From positions 124,001 to 188,000 of the forward strand of contig NZ_VIWP01000007.1 of NCBI RefSeq assembly GCF_007829835.1: DNA of 64,000 nt, read 5' to 3'. The position numbers and the translations under genes are program-made. Shown here piece after piece: positions 1 to 8,108 of the stretch. The DNA is from Neorhizobium alkalisoli. Its GTDB lineage: Bacteria; Pseudomonadota; Alphaproteobacteria; Rhizobiales; Rhizobiaceae. Every line of letters begins with the position of its first letter. Within the stretch, counting starts at the first letter, position 1. Under the pieces are notes generated by a model, which was not told the origin of the DNA, ran no database searches, and saw nothing but the letters and a program-made list of their open reading frames with translations.

Positions 1-300
1 ATTCTGGTCGTGACCGCATTTCTGGTCTTCGGCGGCTACCAGACGGTGATCATGGCGATGCGTTCCGGAGAAGTCTCCTTCGTTGCGCCATTTCGTTATA
101 CGAGCCTCATCTGGCAGCTGACGATCGCGATCTTCTTCTTTGGCGAACATCCGAGCGCCACGATGCTGGCAGGGGCCGTCATCGTCATCTGCTCGGGCCT
201 CTATACGTTCTATCGCGAGAACAAGCGCAAGCAGGCGAACGCCGTGAGCGCCGAAACGGCACCGCCCGGCGCCATCCAGACGCAGGAGACCGGCCAGTGA
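1..300 (+). CDS. EamA/DMT-family transporter, C-terminal part
   Basis: The frame is open from the first base, so the gene starts outside the window. The visible 99 residues give two hydrophobic segments (around 'FLVFGGYQTV' and 'MLAGAVIVICSGLYTF') ending in a charged tail, the usual last two helices of a 10-helix EamA (RhaT-like) metabolite exporter. The segment 'EVSFVAPFRYTSLIW' matches the family's typical loop between helices. The substrate cannot be told. The stop overlaps the next start (GTGA at 297-300), so it is probably co-transcribed with mobA, although the functions are not obviously linked. Confidence 0.8.
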   Translation: MLVVTAFLVFGGYQTVIMAMRSGEVSFVAPFRYTSLIWQLTIAIFFFGEHPSATMLAGAVIVICSGLYTFYRENKRKQANAVSAETAPPGAIQTQETGQ

Positions 301-920
301 GCCACCCTGCCCCAATTCCCGGCCTCGTGCTTGCCGGCGGCCGGTCGAGCCGCATGGGTGAAAACAAGGCGATGATGGCACTCGGCGACCGGACGATCCT
401 GGGCCATGTCATTCACCGGCTCTCCCCCCAGGTTCCGGATCTCGCGCTCAACGCACCGGCGGATTTCCCCGAAACATTCGGACTGCGGCTTGTCCCCGAT
501 CGCGACGATGACAGGAACGGACCGCTGGAAGGTGTTCTTTGCGGTCTTCTGGATCTTCGGCAGAACCAGCCCGCATCGCCGTTCCTGATGACCGTCCCCT
601 GCGACAGCCCTTTTCTGCCGCTGGATCTTGCGGCGCGGCTTTCGGAAAAGGCCACCCCCGGCACTATCGTGATTGCCGCCTCCGAAGGGCGCTCGCATCC
701 GGTCTTCGGTCTCTGGCCGGTGACATTGGCGCAGGATCTGGAAAACTGGCTTGCCAATCCCGACAACCGGCGGATAAACGCCTTCCTCAACCGCCATCCG
801 GTCGAGACCGTCGAATTTCCGATGATCGAAACCGGTCATGGTCCGCTTGATCCGTTCATGAACATCAACACGCGTGAGGATCTTGCGCTCGCAAAGACCT
901 TCATCGGGACGCTTGAATGA
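297..920 (+). CDS. mobA: Molybdenum cofactor guanylyltransferase MobA
   Basis: This 207-residue protein transfers GMP from GTP to molybdopterin to make the bis-MGD cofactor used by formate dehydrogenases and nitrate or DMSO-type reductases. The N-terminus carries the nucleotide-binding loop 'LAGGRSSRMGENKA' of the family, followed by 'DRDDDRNGPLEGVL' and 'MTVPCDSPFLPLDLAARL', which contains the metal-binding aspartate region. Length is normal for MobA (about 190-210). The start is a GTG overlapping the previous stop, and the ATGA overlap at 917-920 couples it to mobB. Cytoplasmic. Confidence 0.93.
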   Translation: MSHPAPIPGLVLAGGRSSRMGENKAMMALGDRTILGHVIHRLSPQVPDLALNAPADFPETFGLRLVPDRDDDRNGPLEGVLCGLLDLRQNQPASPFLMTVPCDSPFLPLDLAARLSEKATPGTIVIAASEGRSHPVFGLWPVTLAQDLENWLANPDNRRINAFLNRHPVETVEFPMIETGHGPLDPFMNINTREDLALAKTFIGTLE

Positions 921-1444
921 CCGCTCCAGACACTGTTCCACGCGTTTTCGGGATTTCCGGCTGGAAGAATTCCGGCAAGACAGGGCTGGCCGTGCGGCTC
1001 GTCACCGAATTCACCCGGCGCGGCTACAGGATCTCGACCATCAAACACGCCCACCACGATTTCGATATCGACAAGGTCGGCGCTGATTCCTTCCGCCACC
1101 GGCAGGCCGGCGCGCATGAGGTGACGATCGTCTCCGGCACGCGATTTGCGATCATGCATGAACTGCGTGGTGCGCCGGAGCCGAGCCTGCAGGATATTCT
1201 GACCCGGATAGCACCTTGCGATCTGGTGCTGATCGAGGGTTACAAGCGCGAGCCGGTGCCAAAAATCGAGGCGCGGCGGCTGGAATCACACAGCCGCGAG
1301 CCGCTCTGGCCCAATGATCCGCATATCGTCGCGATCGCCGCAGATCATGCGATCGACGATACCAACCTGCCCGTCTTCGATCTCGACGATACGATGGCCA
1401 TTGCCGACTTCATCGCCGACGTGACCGGGCTTCCGACAACCTGA
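917..1444 (+). CDS. mobB: Molybdopterin-guanine dinucleotide biosynthesis adaptor MobB
   Basis: A 175-residue P-loop GTPase-like protein. 'GISGWKNSGKTGLAVRL' near residue 12 is the MobB Walker A motif, and 'TIKHAHHDFDIDKVGADSFRHR' lies in the conserved region after it. 'PCDLVLIEGYKREPVPKIE' is the second family signature. MobB binds MobA and assists the last step of bis-MGD assembly; it is not strictly essential in E. coli. Start overlaps the mobA stop, so the pair forms an operon that ends in the hairpin at 1462-1489. Confidence 0.92.
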   Translation: MTAPDTVPRVFGISGWKNSGKTGLAVRLVTEFTRRGYRISTIKHAHHDFDIDKVGADSFRHRQAGAHEVTIVSGTRFAIMHELRGAPEPSLQDILTRIAPCDLVLIEGYKREPVPKIEARRLESHSREPLWPNDPHIVAIAADHAIDDTNLPVFDLDDTMAIADFIADVTGLPTT

Positions 1445-1461
1445 TTTCGCCAAGAGACAAA

Positions 1462-1489
1462 AAAGCCGCCGGATCGCTCCAGCGGCTTT
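1462..1489. terminator. Hairpin terminator between convergent mobB and OmpA-type gene
   Basis: AAAGCCGC at 1462-1469 pairs with GCGGCTTT at 1482-1489 around a 12-base loop. It is preceded by an A-run and followed by a T-rich stretch, so it can act in both directions. It lies between the 3' ends of two convergent genes. Confidence 0.75.
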
Positions 1490-1510
1490 CATTCTTGATA
1501 TCAGCGGGTC

Positions 1511-3847
1511 TTAGCGCGAGGCAACCGGCCGAACCAGCGGGGTGATGCGGCGGATGGTGACGCGGCGGTTTTCCGCGTTCGGGCCATCGGTCTGCACCTT
1601 CAGATACTGCTCGCCATACCCTTGCGTCGTCAGGTTTTCCGGCGGGATGCCGAAGGCGTCCGAGAGAACCCGGGCAACGCTTTCGGCGCGCTGGTCGGAA
1701 AGGACGAGATTGCTCTGGTCCGAGCCGACCGCGTCGGTATGGCCTTCGATCAGGAAGGTTTCCGAAGGATCCTTCTGCAGCACCTTGTTGATCGCATCCG
1801 CCACCTTGCGCAGCGAACCGGCCTGGCTCATCGGAACCTCGGCGCTGCCCGTGGCAAAGGTGATCGTATCGAGGTCGATACGGCGCACCTTGTCGCGGAT
1901 ACGGGCCGAATAACGCACCTCGTCCAGCGAATAGACGCGCTCGACATTTTCAACCGGCGGCTGTTCGAGGAACTGGTAATAATCGCGGTTCGGATCCCTC
2001 GACGTGTCGATAATATAGTCATCGAGCGGCACCGAGAGGCGCATCGGCGGCAGGTCATCGCCCGGATCGCGCCAGACGTAATCCGGACCACGGGTCTCGT
2101 TGGCGATTTCCGGTGAATAGTAGAGCACATATTCCTGGCCGCCGCGCACGACACGCGAACGCTGGATGATCTCGCCATAACGGTTGCGGACGGTGATGAT
2201 CCGCGTGCCGTCCGGACGGACGATCACTTCGCGGACGCGGTCGTCGCTCAGACGATCATATTCCGGCTGGCGATCGCCATCGTAGAAACGGCGGCTGTCG
2301 TCATGGCGCACGACCGGCTGGTTGTCGATCGAGATGATCACGCGGCCATCGTCGCGACGGGGGAAGTTGTTGTCATAGTCCCAGCCCTGCGGGCGGTCGA
2401 ACTGCGGACGGCGGTCGAGGCGCTGGCCACGTTCGTCGTTCATGGCGCGGACATCGTCCGGATTGAAGCGCGGGCCGTTGTTGCGGGCCTGGGCGTCGGC
2501 ATCCGAACGCGGCGGCGGCAGCGGACGGCCGGCCTGATCCTGATAACGCGACGGGTCGCGCTGCGGATCGTTGCGCGGGCGGCCCGGATCGTTGGGATCG
2601 TTGCGCGGACGCGTCGGGCGCTTGTCGCTGTCGAGCACGGCGGCACCGTTTTCGACGGGCAGCACCACGGTCTCGCCGGGCCTTGCAGCTGCCGGATCCC
2701 GCGCAATCTGGCGGGCGCGATCGACATCCTGCGGGGTGCGCGGCGGCTGGGCGGGACGGTTGCCACCGGCCTGCTGCGGGTCTCCCGGGCCAGCCGGCGG
2801 ACGGGCCGGTGGGGTCTGCTGGCCATCGGCGCTCTGCGGACGCGGCGGGCGGCTGGTGCCGTCAGGCTGCTGCGGCGCATTGCCGTTCATCTGCGGCGGA
2901 CGGCCGTTTGCATCCGGCTCCTGGCCGGCAGCGTTCTGGCGCGGCGGACGACCATTCGCATCGGGCTGCTGGCCGTTGGCATCCTGGCGTGGCGGACGAC
3001 CGTTTGCGTCCGGTTGCTGGCCGGTGGCGTTCTGCTGGCGCGGCGGGCGGGCCGGCGGCTGCTGATCGTCTGCGCCCTGCGGCGGACGCGGCTTTGCATC
3101 GGCGGCAGGCGGGGCTGCCTTGTCCGGGGTCGCGGCCCTGTCCGGAGCGGCGGGCTTGGTCGGTGCCGGGGCCTGCGCGGCAGGTTTCGGCGGTGCCGGT
3201 GCCTTGTCCGGCGCCTTGTTGGTTACGGGCGGCTTGCCCTGGCCGGTATCGTCATCCGGTCCGGCATTGCGGAAGGCGCCGTTATTGTCCTCGCGCGGGG
3301 CCATCGTATTGCTGCGGTCCGGCGCGGCCGGGCGCTGCTGGGTGTCGCGCGGCTGGGCATCCCGTGGCTGGGCATCCCGCTGGGGTTTTGCCGGACGCGT
3401 CGCATCGGGCGCATCTGCCGGAGCGGCCTGCTGGCGCTGCGGACGCTGGGGGGCTGCATCATTGCCGCCTGCAGCGCCCGGCTGATTGCGCTGCGGGCGC
3501 TCTGCACCCGGCTGCTGGTCGGCCGATTGCGGGCGGCGCTGCGGACGTTCCTGTGCACCGCCGTCATCGGCACCCTGCGCATTGCGCTGCGGGCGGGCCG
3601 GACGCTGTTCGTCGGGCTGACCTTGTTGCGCGCCCTTTTCCTGCGGCTTCTTGCGGCGCTGCTGGCTGTCATCGGCATTGTCGCCGGGCTGGATGATCTG
3701 CTGCTGGACCCGAATGACATCGTTCCCTTGAGCAGCCGGAATCTCGATACCGGAAACCGGTGGCGCGGCGAAGGCCGGCTGCATCAGCGCCGGAAGCGAC
3801 AGCAGCGGGACTGCAACGCTCGCGAATAACCTGAATTTGTTTGACAT
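1511..3847 (-). CDS. OmpA-family outer membrane protein with long Pro/Gln/Arg-rich arm
   Basis: I place the start at 3847 because an AGAAGAGG ribosome site lies 8 bases upstream and the first residues form a signal peptide (MSNKFRLFASVAVPLLSL...AFA). The open frame extends 30 codons further upstream, but that part is highly charged. About residues 40-420 are low-complexity Pro/Gln/Arg/Asp sequence with imperfect repeats of the type 'QQPDANGRPPRQ'. The last ~110 residues are an OmpA peptidoglycan-binding domain: 'TITFATGSAEV', 'IEGHTDAVGSDQSN', 'LSDQRAESVARVL', 'NRRVTIRR'. The protein probably anchors the outer membrane to peptidoglycan with a disordered arm spanning the periplasm. The exact role is unknown. 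Confidence 0.85.
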   Translation of the reverse strand: MSNKFRLFASVAVPLLSLPALMQPAFAAPPVSGIEIPAAQGNDVIRVQQQIIQPGDNADDSQQRRKKPQEKGAQQGQPDEQRPARPQRNAQGADDGGAQERPQRRPQSADQQPGAERPQRNQPGAAGGNDAAPQRPQRQQAAPADAPDATRPAKPQRDAQPRDAQPRDTQQRPAAPDRSNTMAPREDNNGAFRNAGPDDDTGQGKPPVTNKAPDKAPAPPKPAAQAPAPTKPAAPDRAATPDKAAPPAADAKPRPPQGADDQQPPARPPRQQNATGQQPDANGRPPRQDANGQQPDANGRPPRQNAAGQEPDANGRPPQMNGNAPQQPDGTSRPPRPQSADGQQTPPARPPAGPGDPQQAGGNRPAQPPRTPQDVDRARQIARDPAAARPGETVVLPVENGAAVLDSDKRPTRPRNDPNDPGRPRNDPQRDPSRYQDQAGRPLPPPRSDADAQARNNGPRFNPDDVRAMNDERGQRLDRRPQFDRPQGWDYDNNFPRRDDGRVIISIDNQPVVRHDDSRRFYDGDRQPEYDRLSDDRVREVIVRPDGTRIITVRNRYGEIIQRSRVVRGGQEYVLYYSPEIANETRGPDYVWRDPGDDLPPMRLSVPLDDYIIDTSRDPNRDYYQFLEQPPVENVERVYSLDEVRYSARIRDKVRRIDLDTITFATGSAEVPMSQAGSLRKVADAINKVLQKDPSETFLIEGHTDAVGSDQSNLVLSDQRAESVARVLSDAFGIPPENLTTQGYGEQYLKVQTDGPNAENRRVTIRRITPLVRPVASR

Positions 3848-4187
3848 GCTCAATACCTCTTCTCGCGTGTCGTCCCTTTTGCGCTGCCGTTTTTCTCTCG
3901 ACTTGTGTTTTTGGTATGGCAGAGTGCTTTTTGACAAAGCGGGCTGGCGCGGCGGCTCAACCGAACTGAGCCGTTTTTTGTTCCATCGAGACTGTGATCG
4001 TGCGGCTGAACCCAGGCTGAACGCCTAAAAGGAGCGTCTTTTCGCGCCTTTGACATTGCGGTTGCAATTTTAGCGGCGCCGGTATCTATAAGTCGCGAAG
4101 GAGCCATTTCCCACACACCGGCTCCCGAGCCTCCGCAGCGAGACAAAAGAAACACGCGAGCGGGGCATGCCAACAGAGAGGATCATC
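3848..4187. other. 340-base intergenic region with divergent upstream regions and an orphan terminator
   Basis: No convincing gene is seen here. It holds the upstream regions of the OmpA-type gene (leftward) and the amino acid transporter operon (rightward). It contains a rightward terminator-like hairpin at 3953-3979 with no annotated gene feeding into it. TTGACA occurs at 4050-4055 but has no good -10 partner at the usual distance, so I do not call a promoter. Confidence 0.6.
3953..3979 (+). terminator. Orphan rho-independent terminator-like hairpin
   Basis: CGGCTCA (3953-3959) pairs with TGAGCCG (3967-3973) around a 7-base loop and is followed directly by six T. This is a good intrinsic terminator for rightward transcription, yet the only gene to its left runs leftward. 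It may end a small RNA or an untranslated leader starting between about 3848 and 3950. Confidence 0.6.
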
Positions 4188-4955
4188 ATGACTATCGCAC
4201 GTATCCTTGCAGCTGCATCGGTTGCAGCGCTTTCGCTTTTCGCCGGTGCCGCCAGCGCCGCCGACAAGCTCGTCATCGGTACGGATTCCACCTATCCGCC
4301 CTTCGAATATGTCGATGCCAGCGGCCAGTTCCTCGGCTTCGATATGGATATCGGCCGCGCGCTCTGCGCCGAGATGAAGGTCGAATGCACCTTCGTCAGC
4401 AATGACTGGGACGGCATCATTCCGGCCCTGCAGGCCAAGAAGTTCGACATGATCCTGTCGTCCATGTCGATCACGCCCGAGCGTTCGGCCCTCGTCGACT
4501 TCACCAACAAGTATTACAACACGCCGCCGGCCATCGCCGTGCCGAAGGATTCGAAGATCACCGACGTCGCCGGCCTGAAGGGCAAGACGATCGGTGCCCA
4601 GAGCTCGACGACGCACGCCAACTATGCCGAAAAGCACCTGGCCGATACCGAGCTGAAGCTCTACCCGACCGCCGACGAATACAAGCTCGACATTTCCAAC
4701 GGTCGTGTTGACGCCGTGATCGACGACATCGTCGTGCTGTCGCAGTGGGTCAAGTCGGATGCCGGCGCCTGCTGCAAGATCCTGACCCCGCTGAAGTCCG
4801 ATCCGGAAATCAACGGCGTCGGCGCCGGCATTGCCGTGCGCAAGGGCGATCCGCTGAAGGAAAAGCTGAACACCGCGATCGCCGCGATCCGCGCCAACGG
4901 CACCTACAAGAAGATCCAGGACAAGTATTTCGATTTCAACGTCTACGGCGATTGA
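4188..4955 (+). CDS. Polar amino acid ABC transporter substrate-binding protein
   Basis: A 255-residue periplasmic binding protein of the SBP_bac_3 family (ArgT/HisJ/OccT-like, so lysine/arginine/ornithine/histidine is most likely). The start at 4188 follows an AGAGAGGA site and begins a clean signal peptide ending at 'AGAASA-ADK'. 'LVIGTDSTYPPFEYVD' and 'SITPERSALVDFTNKYY' are family signatures, the latter including the arginine that binds the substrate carboxylate. It feeds the two permeases downstream. The hairpin at 5001-5023 could let this gene be expressed more than the permeases, as is common for binding proteins. Confidence 0.9.
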   Translation: MTIARILAAASVAALSLFAGAASAADKLVIGTDSTYPPFEYVDASGQFLGFDMDIGRALCAEMKVECTFVSNDWDGIIPALQAKKFDMILSSMSITPERSALVDFTNKYYNTPPAIAVPKDSKITDVAGLKGKTIGAQSSTTHANYAEKHLADTELKLYPTADEYKLDISNGRVDAVIDDIVVLSQWVKSDAGACCKILTPLKSDPEINGVGAGIAVRKGDPLKEKLNTAIAAIRANGTYKKIQDKYFDFNVYGD

Positions 4956-5000
4956 TCGAAGATAGGGCGGGAAATCCCCGGCCCGGCTCCAAAGCTCAGT

Positions 5001-5028
5001 GGCGGAAGGCTTGCCCTTCCGCCATTTT
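5001..5028 (+). terminator. Intercistronic hairpin between binding protein and permease genes
   Basis: GGCGGAAGG (5001-5009) pairs perfectly with CCTTCCGCC (5015-5023) around a 5-base loop, followed by ATTTTTG. It is either a partial terminator or a 3' stabiliser, giving an excess of binding-protein mRNA over permease mRNA. Confidence 0.75.
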
Positions 5029-5114
5029 TGTTTGAAAAAGAGAAAAAACGGCCATGCTGCCGGATAAAGGGGGCCCAAGATATGACGGGGCCGCCGGATA
5101 AAGGGGAAGTTTTG

Positions 5115-5915
5115 ATGGACGGACTGTTTTCAGCGCTGGGCTCCGCCCTGGCCTGGATAGTGAATATTATCGATCCGCTCTGCGGTCCCGTCGGCATCTT
5201 CACCTGGTTCGGCAATTCCACCCTGCTTGCCTGCGGCGATACCGGCTGGGGCGACGAGATCGCGAGCGGCCTGCAGATCACCGTCGCGGTTGCCCTCTGC
5301 ACCCTGCCCGTCGGGCTTCTCATCGGCTTCATCGTGGCGCTCGGCCAGCAATCCGAAGACAGGCTGCTGAGGCTCGCCTCCGGCATCTACACGACGATCT
5401 TTCGCGGCATGCCGGAACTGCTCACCCTGTTCATCATCTATTACGGCGCGCAGATTGCCATCCAGTCGCTGCTGTCCTCCTTCGGGTACGACGAACGGAT
5501 CGAAATCAACGCCTTTGTCGCCGGCATGATCGCCCTGTCGGTGGTGTTTTCGGCCTATTGCTCGGAAGTGCTGCTGTCGGCCTTCCGCGCCATCCCCAAG
5601 GGCCAGTATGAGGCGGGCGACGCTCTCGGCCTGCGCCGCGGCAGAACGATGATCCTCGTCATCCTGCCGCAGCTGATCCGCATCGCCCTGCCCGGCCTTG
5701 CCAATCTGTGGATGATCCTCCTGAAGGACACGTCCTATGTCTCGATCATCGGGCTTGCCGATATCCTGCGCCAGACGGGTGTCGCCGTGCGCGTCACGAA
5801 AGATGCATTCCTGTTCTACAGCCTCGCCTGCGCGCTTTATCTGGCGCTCGCAATCGTCTCCTCGATCGGTATCGGCGCCATCGAGCGCTGGACCGGCAAG
5901 CAGGGGACACGCTGA
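5115..5915 (+). CDS. Polar amino acid ABC transporter permease (HisQ-like)
   Basis: A 266-residue inner membrane protein. The start at 5115 is chosen because AAGGGGAAG lies just upstream; the open frame begins earlier but that part is not hydrophobic. It has the His/Glu/Gln/Arg/opine permease fold, with about five helices and the ATPase-contacting EAA loop seen as 'SAFRAIPKGQYEAGDALGL'. 'FRGMPELLTLFIIYYG' is a conserved permease segment. It pairs with the next permease (TGATG overlap at 5913-5917). No ATPase gene lies next to them. Confidence 0.9.
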   Translation: MDGLFSALGSALAWIVNIIDPLCGPVGIFTWFGNSTLLACGDTGWGDEIASGLQITVAVALCTLPVGLLIGFIVALGQQSEDRLLRLASGIYTTIFRGMPELLTLFIIYYGAQIAIQSLLSSFGYDERIEINAFVAGMIALSVVFSAYCSEVLLSAFRAIPKGQYEAGDALGLRRGRTMILVILPQLIRIALPGLANLWMILLKDTSYVSIIGLADILRQTGVAVRVTKDAFLFYSLACALYLALAIVSSIGIGAIERWTGKQGTR

Positions 5916-6745
5916 TGGCCCATATCAAGGAACTGATCCCGGCCCGCCCTGCCCCTGCCGTCCTGCACAGGCCGCTGACGACATCGCGCGTCATCGGCAT
6001 CGGCCTGATCGGCATATGGGTGCTGCTGGCGATAGCGCTTCTGTCGATGATGATCACCGGCTGGGATGAGGCGAAATTCCTGCGCTACGGCCCGCGTTAC
6101 CTTCATGGCCTGTGGACGACGATCACGCTGGTTTCCATCTCCGTCGTCTTCGGTGCCATCCTGTCACTGCCGCTCGCCTTTGCACGCATGTCCAAGAACC
6201 GCTTCATCAGCGGCTTTGCCTATGGCTACGTCTATTTCTTCCGCGGCACGCCGCTGCTCGCCCAGCTCTTCCTGATCTATTATGGGCTCGGCGGTTTTCG
6301 CCCGCAGCTCGAGGCGGTCGGTCTCTGGTGGTTTTTTCGCGAGGCCTGGTATTGCGGCCTGTTCTCCTTCATCCTCAACACCGCTGCCTATCAGGCAGAA
6401 ATTTTGCGCGGTGCGATCGAAAGCGTGCCGCGCGGCCAGCATGAGGGTGCGGCCTCGCTTGGCCTTTCCAAGGCCATCACCTTCCGCAAAGTCGTACTGC
6501 CGCAGGCGCTGATCGTGGCGCTTCGCCCTTACGGCAACGAGATCATCCTGCTCATCAAGGGGTCGGCGGTCGTCGCCATCATCACCGTCTATGACCTGAT
6601 GGGCGAAACCCGTTACGCCTTCTCACGCACCTTCGATTATCAGACCTATCTCTGGGCAGCGATTTTTTACCTCGCCATGGTCGAGGCGCTCCGGCATCTC
6701 TGGGCCTATCTCGAAGCCCGCCTGACACGCCACCTGAAGCGCTGA
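5915..6745 (+). CDS. Polar amino acid ABC transporter permease (HisM-like)
   Basis: A 276-residue inner membrane permease whose start ATG (5915-5917) shares a base with the previous stop, implying translational coupling. It has several hydrophobic helices, the conserved segment 'FFRGTPLLAQLFLIYYG' and the EAA loop 'GAIESVPRGQHEGAASLGL'. Together with the HisQ-like subunit it forms the channel for a polar amino acid importer. The N-terminus is somewhat extended and proline-rich before helix 1. The gene that should complete the transporter, a HisP-type ATPase, is not in this window. Confidence 0.9.
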   Translation: MAHIKELIPARPAPAVLHRPLTTSRVIGIGLIGIWVLLAIALLSMMITGWDEAKFLRYGPRYLHGLWTTITLVSISVVFGAILSLPLAFARMSKNRFISGFAYGYVYFFRGTPLLAQLFLIYYGLGGFRPQLEAVGLWWFFREAWYCGLFSFILNTAAYQAEILRGAIESVPRGQHEGAASLGLSKAITFRKVVLPQALIVALRPYGNEIILLIKGSAVVAIITVYDLMGETRYAFSRTFDYQTYLWAAIFYLAMVEALRHLWAYLEARLTRHLKR

Positions 6746-6846
6746 GTTTTCTGGCAGCACTCCCATGCATCTGCTGCCAAGTATTTGAAAAATTTAGCGG
6801 ATATGCATTTACGGGGCAAATCTCAAGCTTCCGTTAAGCATGCCGT

Positions 6847-6900
6847 GTTCCCATCGTGGGTGACGCAACGACGTCACTTCGACACCAACGATGTGGGAAC
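6847..6900 (+). promoter_or_regulatory. Nested inverted repeats overlapping the usg ribosome-binding site
   Basis: An outer arm GTTCCCATCGT (6847-6857) can pair with ACGATGTGGGAAC (6888-6900), leaving a two-base bulge. An inner arm GTGACG (6860-6865) pairs with CGTCAC (6872-6877). The 3' outer arm contains the GGGAAC that is the only ribosome-site candidate for the start at 6906, so the fold would hide it. Confidence 0.5.
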
Positions 6901-6905
6901 CGAAA

Positions 6906-7169
6906 ATGTCCGAAATGGAAATGATGCTGAAAGGCTACGGGCTGACCACAGCCCAGATCTTTTATCGCCTTCCCGACCATCCGATCCTGCTACAGACTTA
7001 TGTTTGGCAGAATTACGATCTCGCCCCCGACTTTCCGGAGATGAAGGGCTTTCTCAAATTCTGGCAGGAAAAGCTCGACGGGCCGCTGCATTCGGTTCGC
7101 TATGTGCACCGCAAGCTGATCTCGGCCAGTGAATGGCGCGCCGTGAAGGGCGAGATCATCCTGCACTGA
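6906..7169 (+). CDS. usg: Usg family protein
   Basis: An 87-residue small basic protein resembling the alphaproteobacterial Usg family ('YGLTTAQIFYRLPDHPILLQT', then 'YDLAPDFPEMKGFLKFW'). The molecular role is not established. I prefer the ATG at 6906, which has GGGAAC upstream, over the in-frame ATG at 6891, which has no ribosome site. A possible RNA hairpin covers that site. The gene is preceded by the ABC permeases and followed by a methyltransferase, with no obvious shared function. Confidence 0.8.
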   Translation: MSEMEMMLKGYGLTTAQIFYRLPDHPILLQTYVWQNYDLAPDFPEMKGFLKFWQEKLDGPLHSVRYVHRKLISASEWRAVKGEIILH

Positions 7170-7263
7170 CCGTCATCCCCGTCTTCCTCAAGGCTGCGAC
7201 CTGACGCCGGATTGCCAAAAGGCAACCCGCGGCTTACATCGCTCGCAGACACACGAGGAATTT

Positions 7264-8079
7264 ATGGCGATGACCAAGATCGACGAAGAAGCACTGGCCG
7301 AGGCCTATAACCGGGCGCTCGCTCTCGAAAAGGCCGGCAATATCGATGCCGCCGTCGAGGCCTATCGCGAAGTGCTGGAAATCGACCCGGAAGACCATGG
7401 CGGGGCTGCCGTGCGCATCGCCTCGATGGGCCGCGGCGAGACGCCGCCCAAGGCGCCCGACGCCTATGTCGAGACGCTGTTCGACCAGCATGCCGAAAGT
7501 TTTGAGGACATTCTTGTCGCACAGCTCGGCTACGAAGTGCCGACCCTTCTTCTGCAGCGCCTGCAGGAACTGCAGCTCGGCCCGTTCAAGCGCATGCTCG
7601 ACCTCGGCTGCGGCACGGGCCTGACCGGCGGCACGCTGCGCGATCTCGCGGAAGACATTACCGGCATCGACCTTTCCGAAAACATGGTCGAGATCGCCCA
7701 TGAAAAGGATCTCTACGAGACGCTCTACGTCGCCGAAGTCGAGGATTTTCTCGAGGACAATGACGAGGACGCCTTCGACCTGATCACGGCCACCGACGTC
7801 CTGCCCTATCTCGGCGCGCTTGAGCCGCTGTTCTTCGGCGCTGCCGAAAACATGGTGGCGGGCGGACTGTTCGCCTTTTCCTCGGAAGAACTGGCAGCGA
7901 GCGACGGCCGCCCCTTCGCGGTCGGCCCGCATCAGCGTTTCGTGCATTCGGAAGCCTATATCCGCAGCCGCCTCGCCGAAACCGGTTTCGAGGTGATCGA
8001 TATCACAGAGATCAACGTGCGCATGCAGGAAGGCAAGCCGAGCCCGGGCCATCTGGTCATCGCAAAGCTGAAGGGCTAA
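7264..8079 (+). CDS. Class I SAM-dependent methyltransferase with N-terminal TPR
   Basis: A 271-residue protein. Residues ~8-45 fit a tetratricopeptide unit ('AYNRALALEKAGNIDAAVEAY'). The Rossmann methyltransferase core follows, with motif I 'MLDLGCGTGLTGG' at about residue 118 and 'TGIDLSENMVEIA' as motif II. 'FDLITATDVLPYLGALEPL' is the catalytic-site neighbourhood. The family resembles 'putative TPR-repeat methyltransferases' of alphaproteobacteria, whose substrates are unknown. GAGGA lies just before the first of two in-frame ATGs (7264 and 7270). Confidence 0.85.
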   Translation: MAMTKIDEEALAEAYNRALALEKAGNIDAAVEAYREVLEIDPEDHGGAAVRIASMGRGETPPKAPDAYVETLFDQHAESFEDILVAQLGYEVPTLLLQRLQELQLGPFKRMLDLGCGTGLTGGTLRDLAEDITGIDLSENMVEIAHEKDLYETLYVAEVEDFLEDNDEDAFDLITATDVLPYLGALEPLFFGAAENMVAGGLFAFSSEELAASDGRPFAVGPHQRFVHSEAYIRSRLAETGFEVIDITEINVRMQEGKPSPGHLVIAKLKG

Positions 8080-8108
8080 TTTTCGGACGCCGGCAGAGGA
8101 GAGGATCG

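Noticed and set aside
2303..3829. A 508-codon open frame on the plus strand
   Set aside because: Mirror of the repetitive arm of the OmpA-type gene; low-complexity Arg/Ala/Leu translation.
4050..4080. Sigma-70 promoter from TTGACA at 4050
   Set aside because: The bases at the expected -10 distance are GC-rich and do not resemble any rhizobial -10 element.
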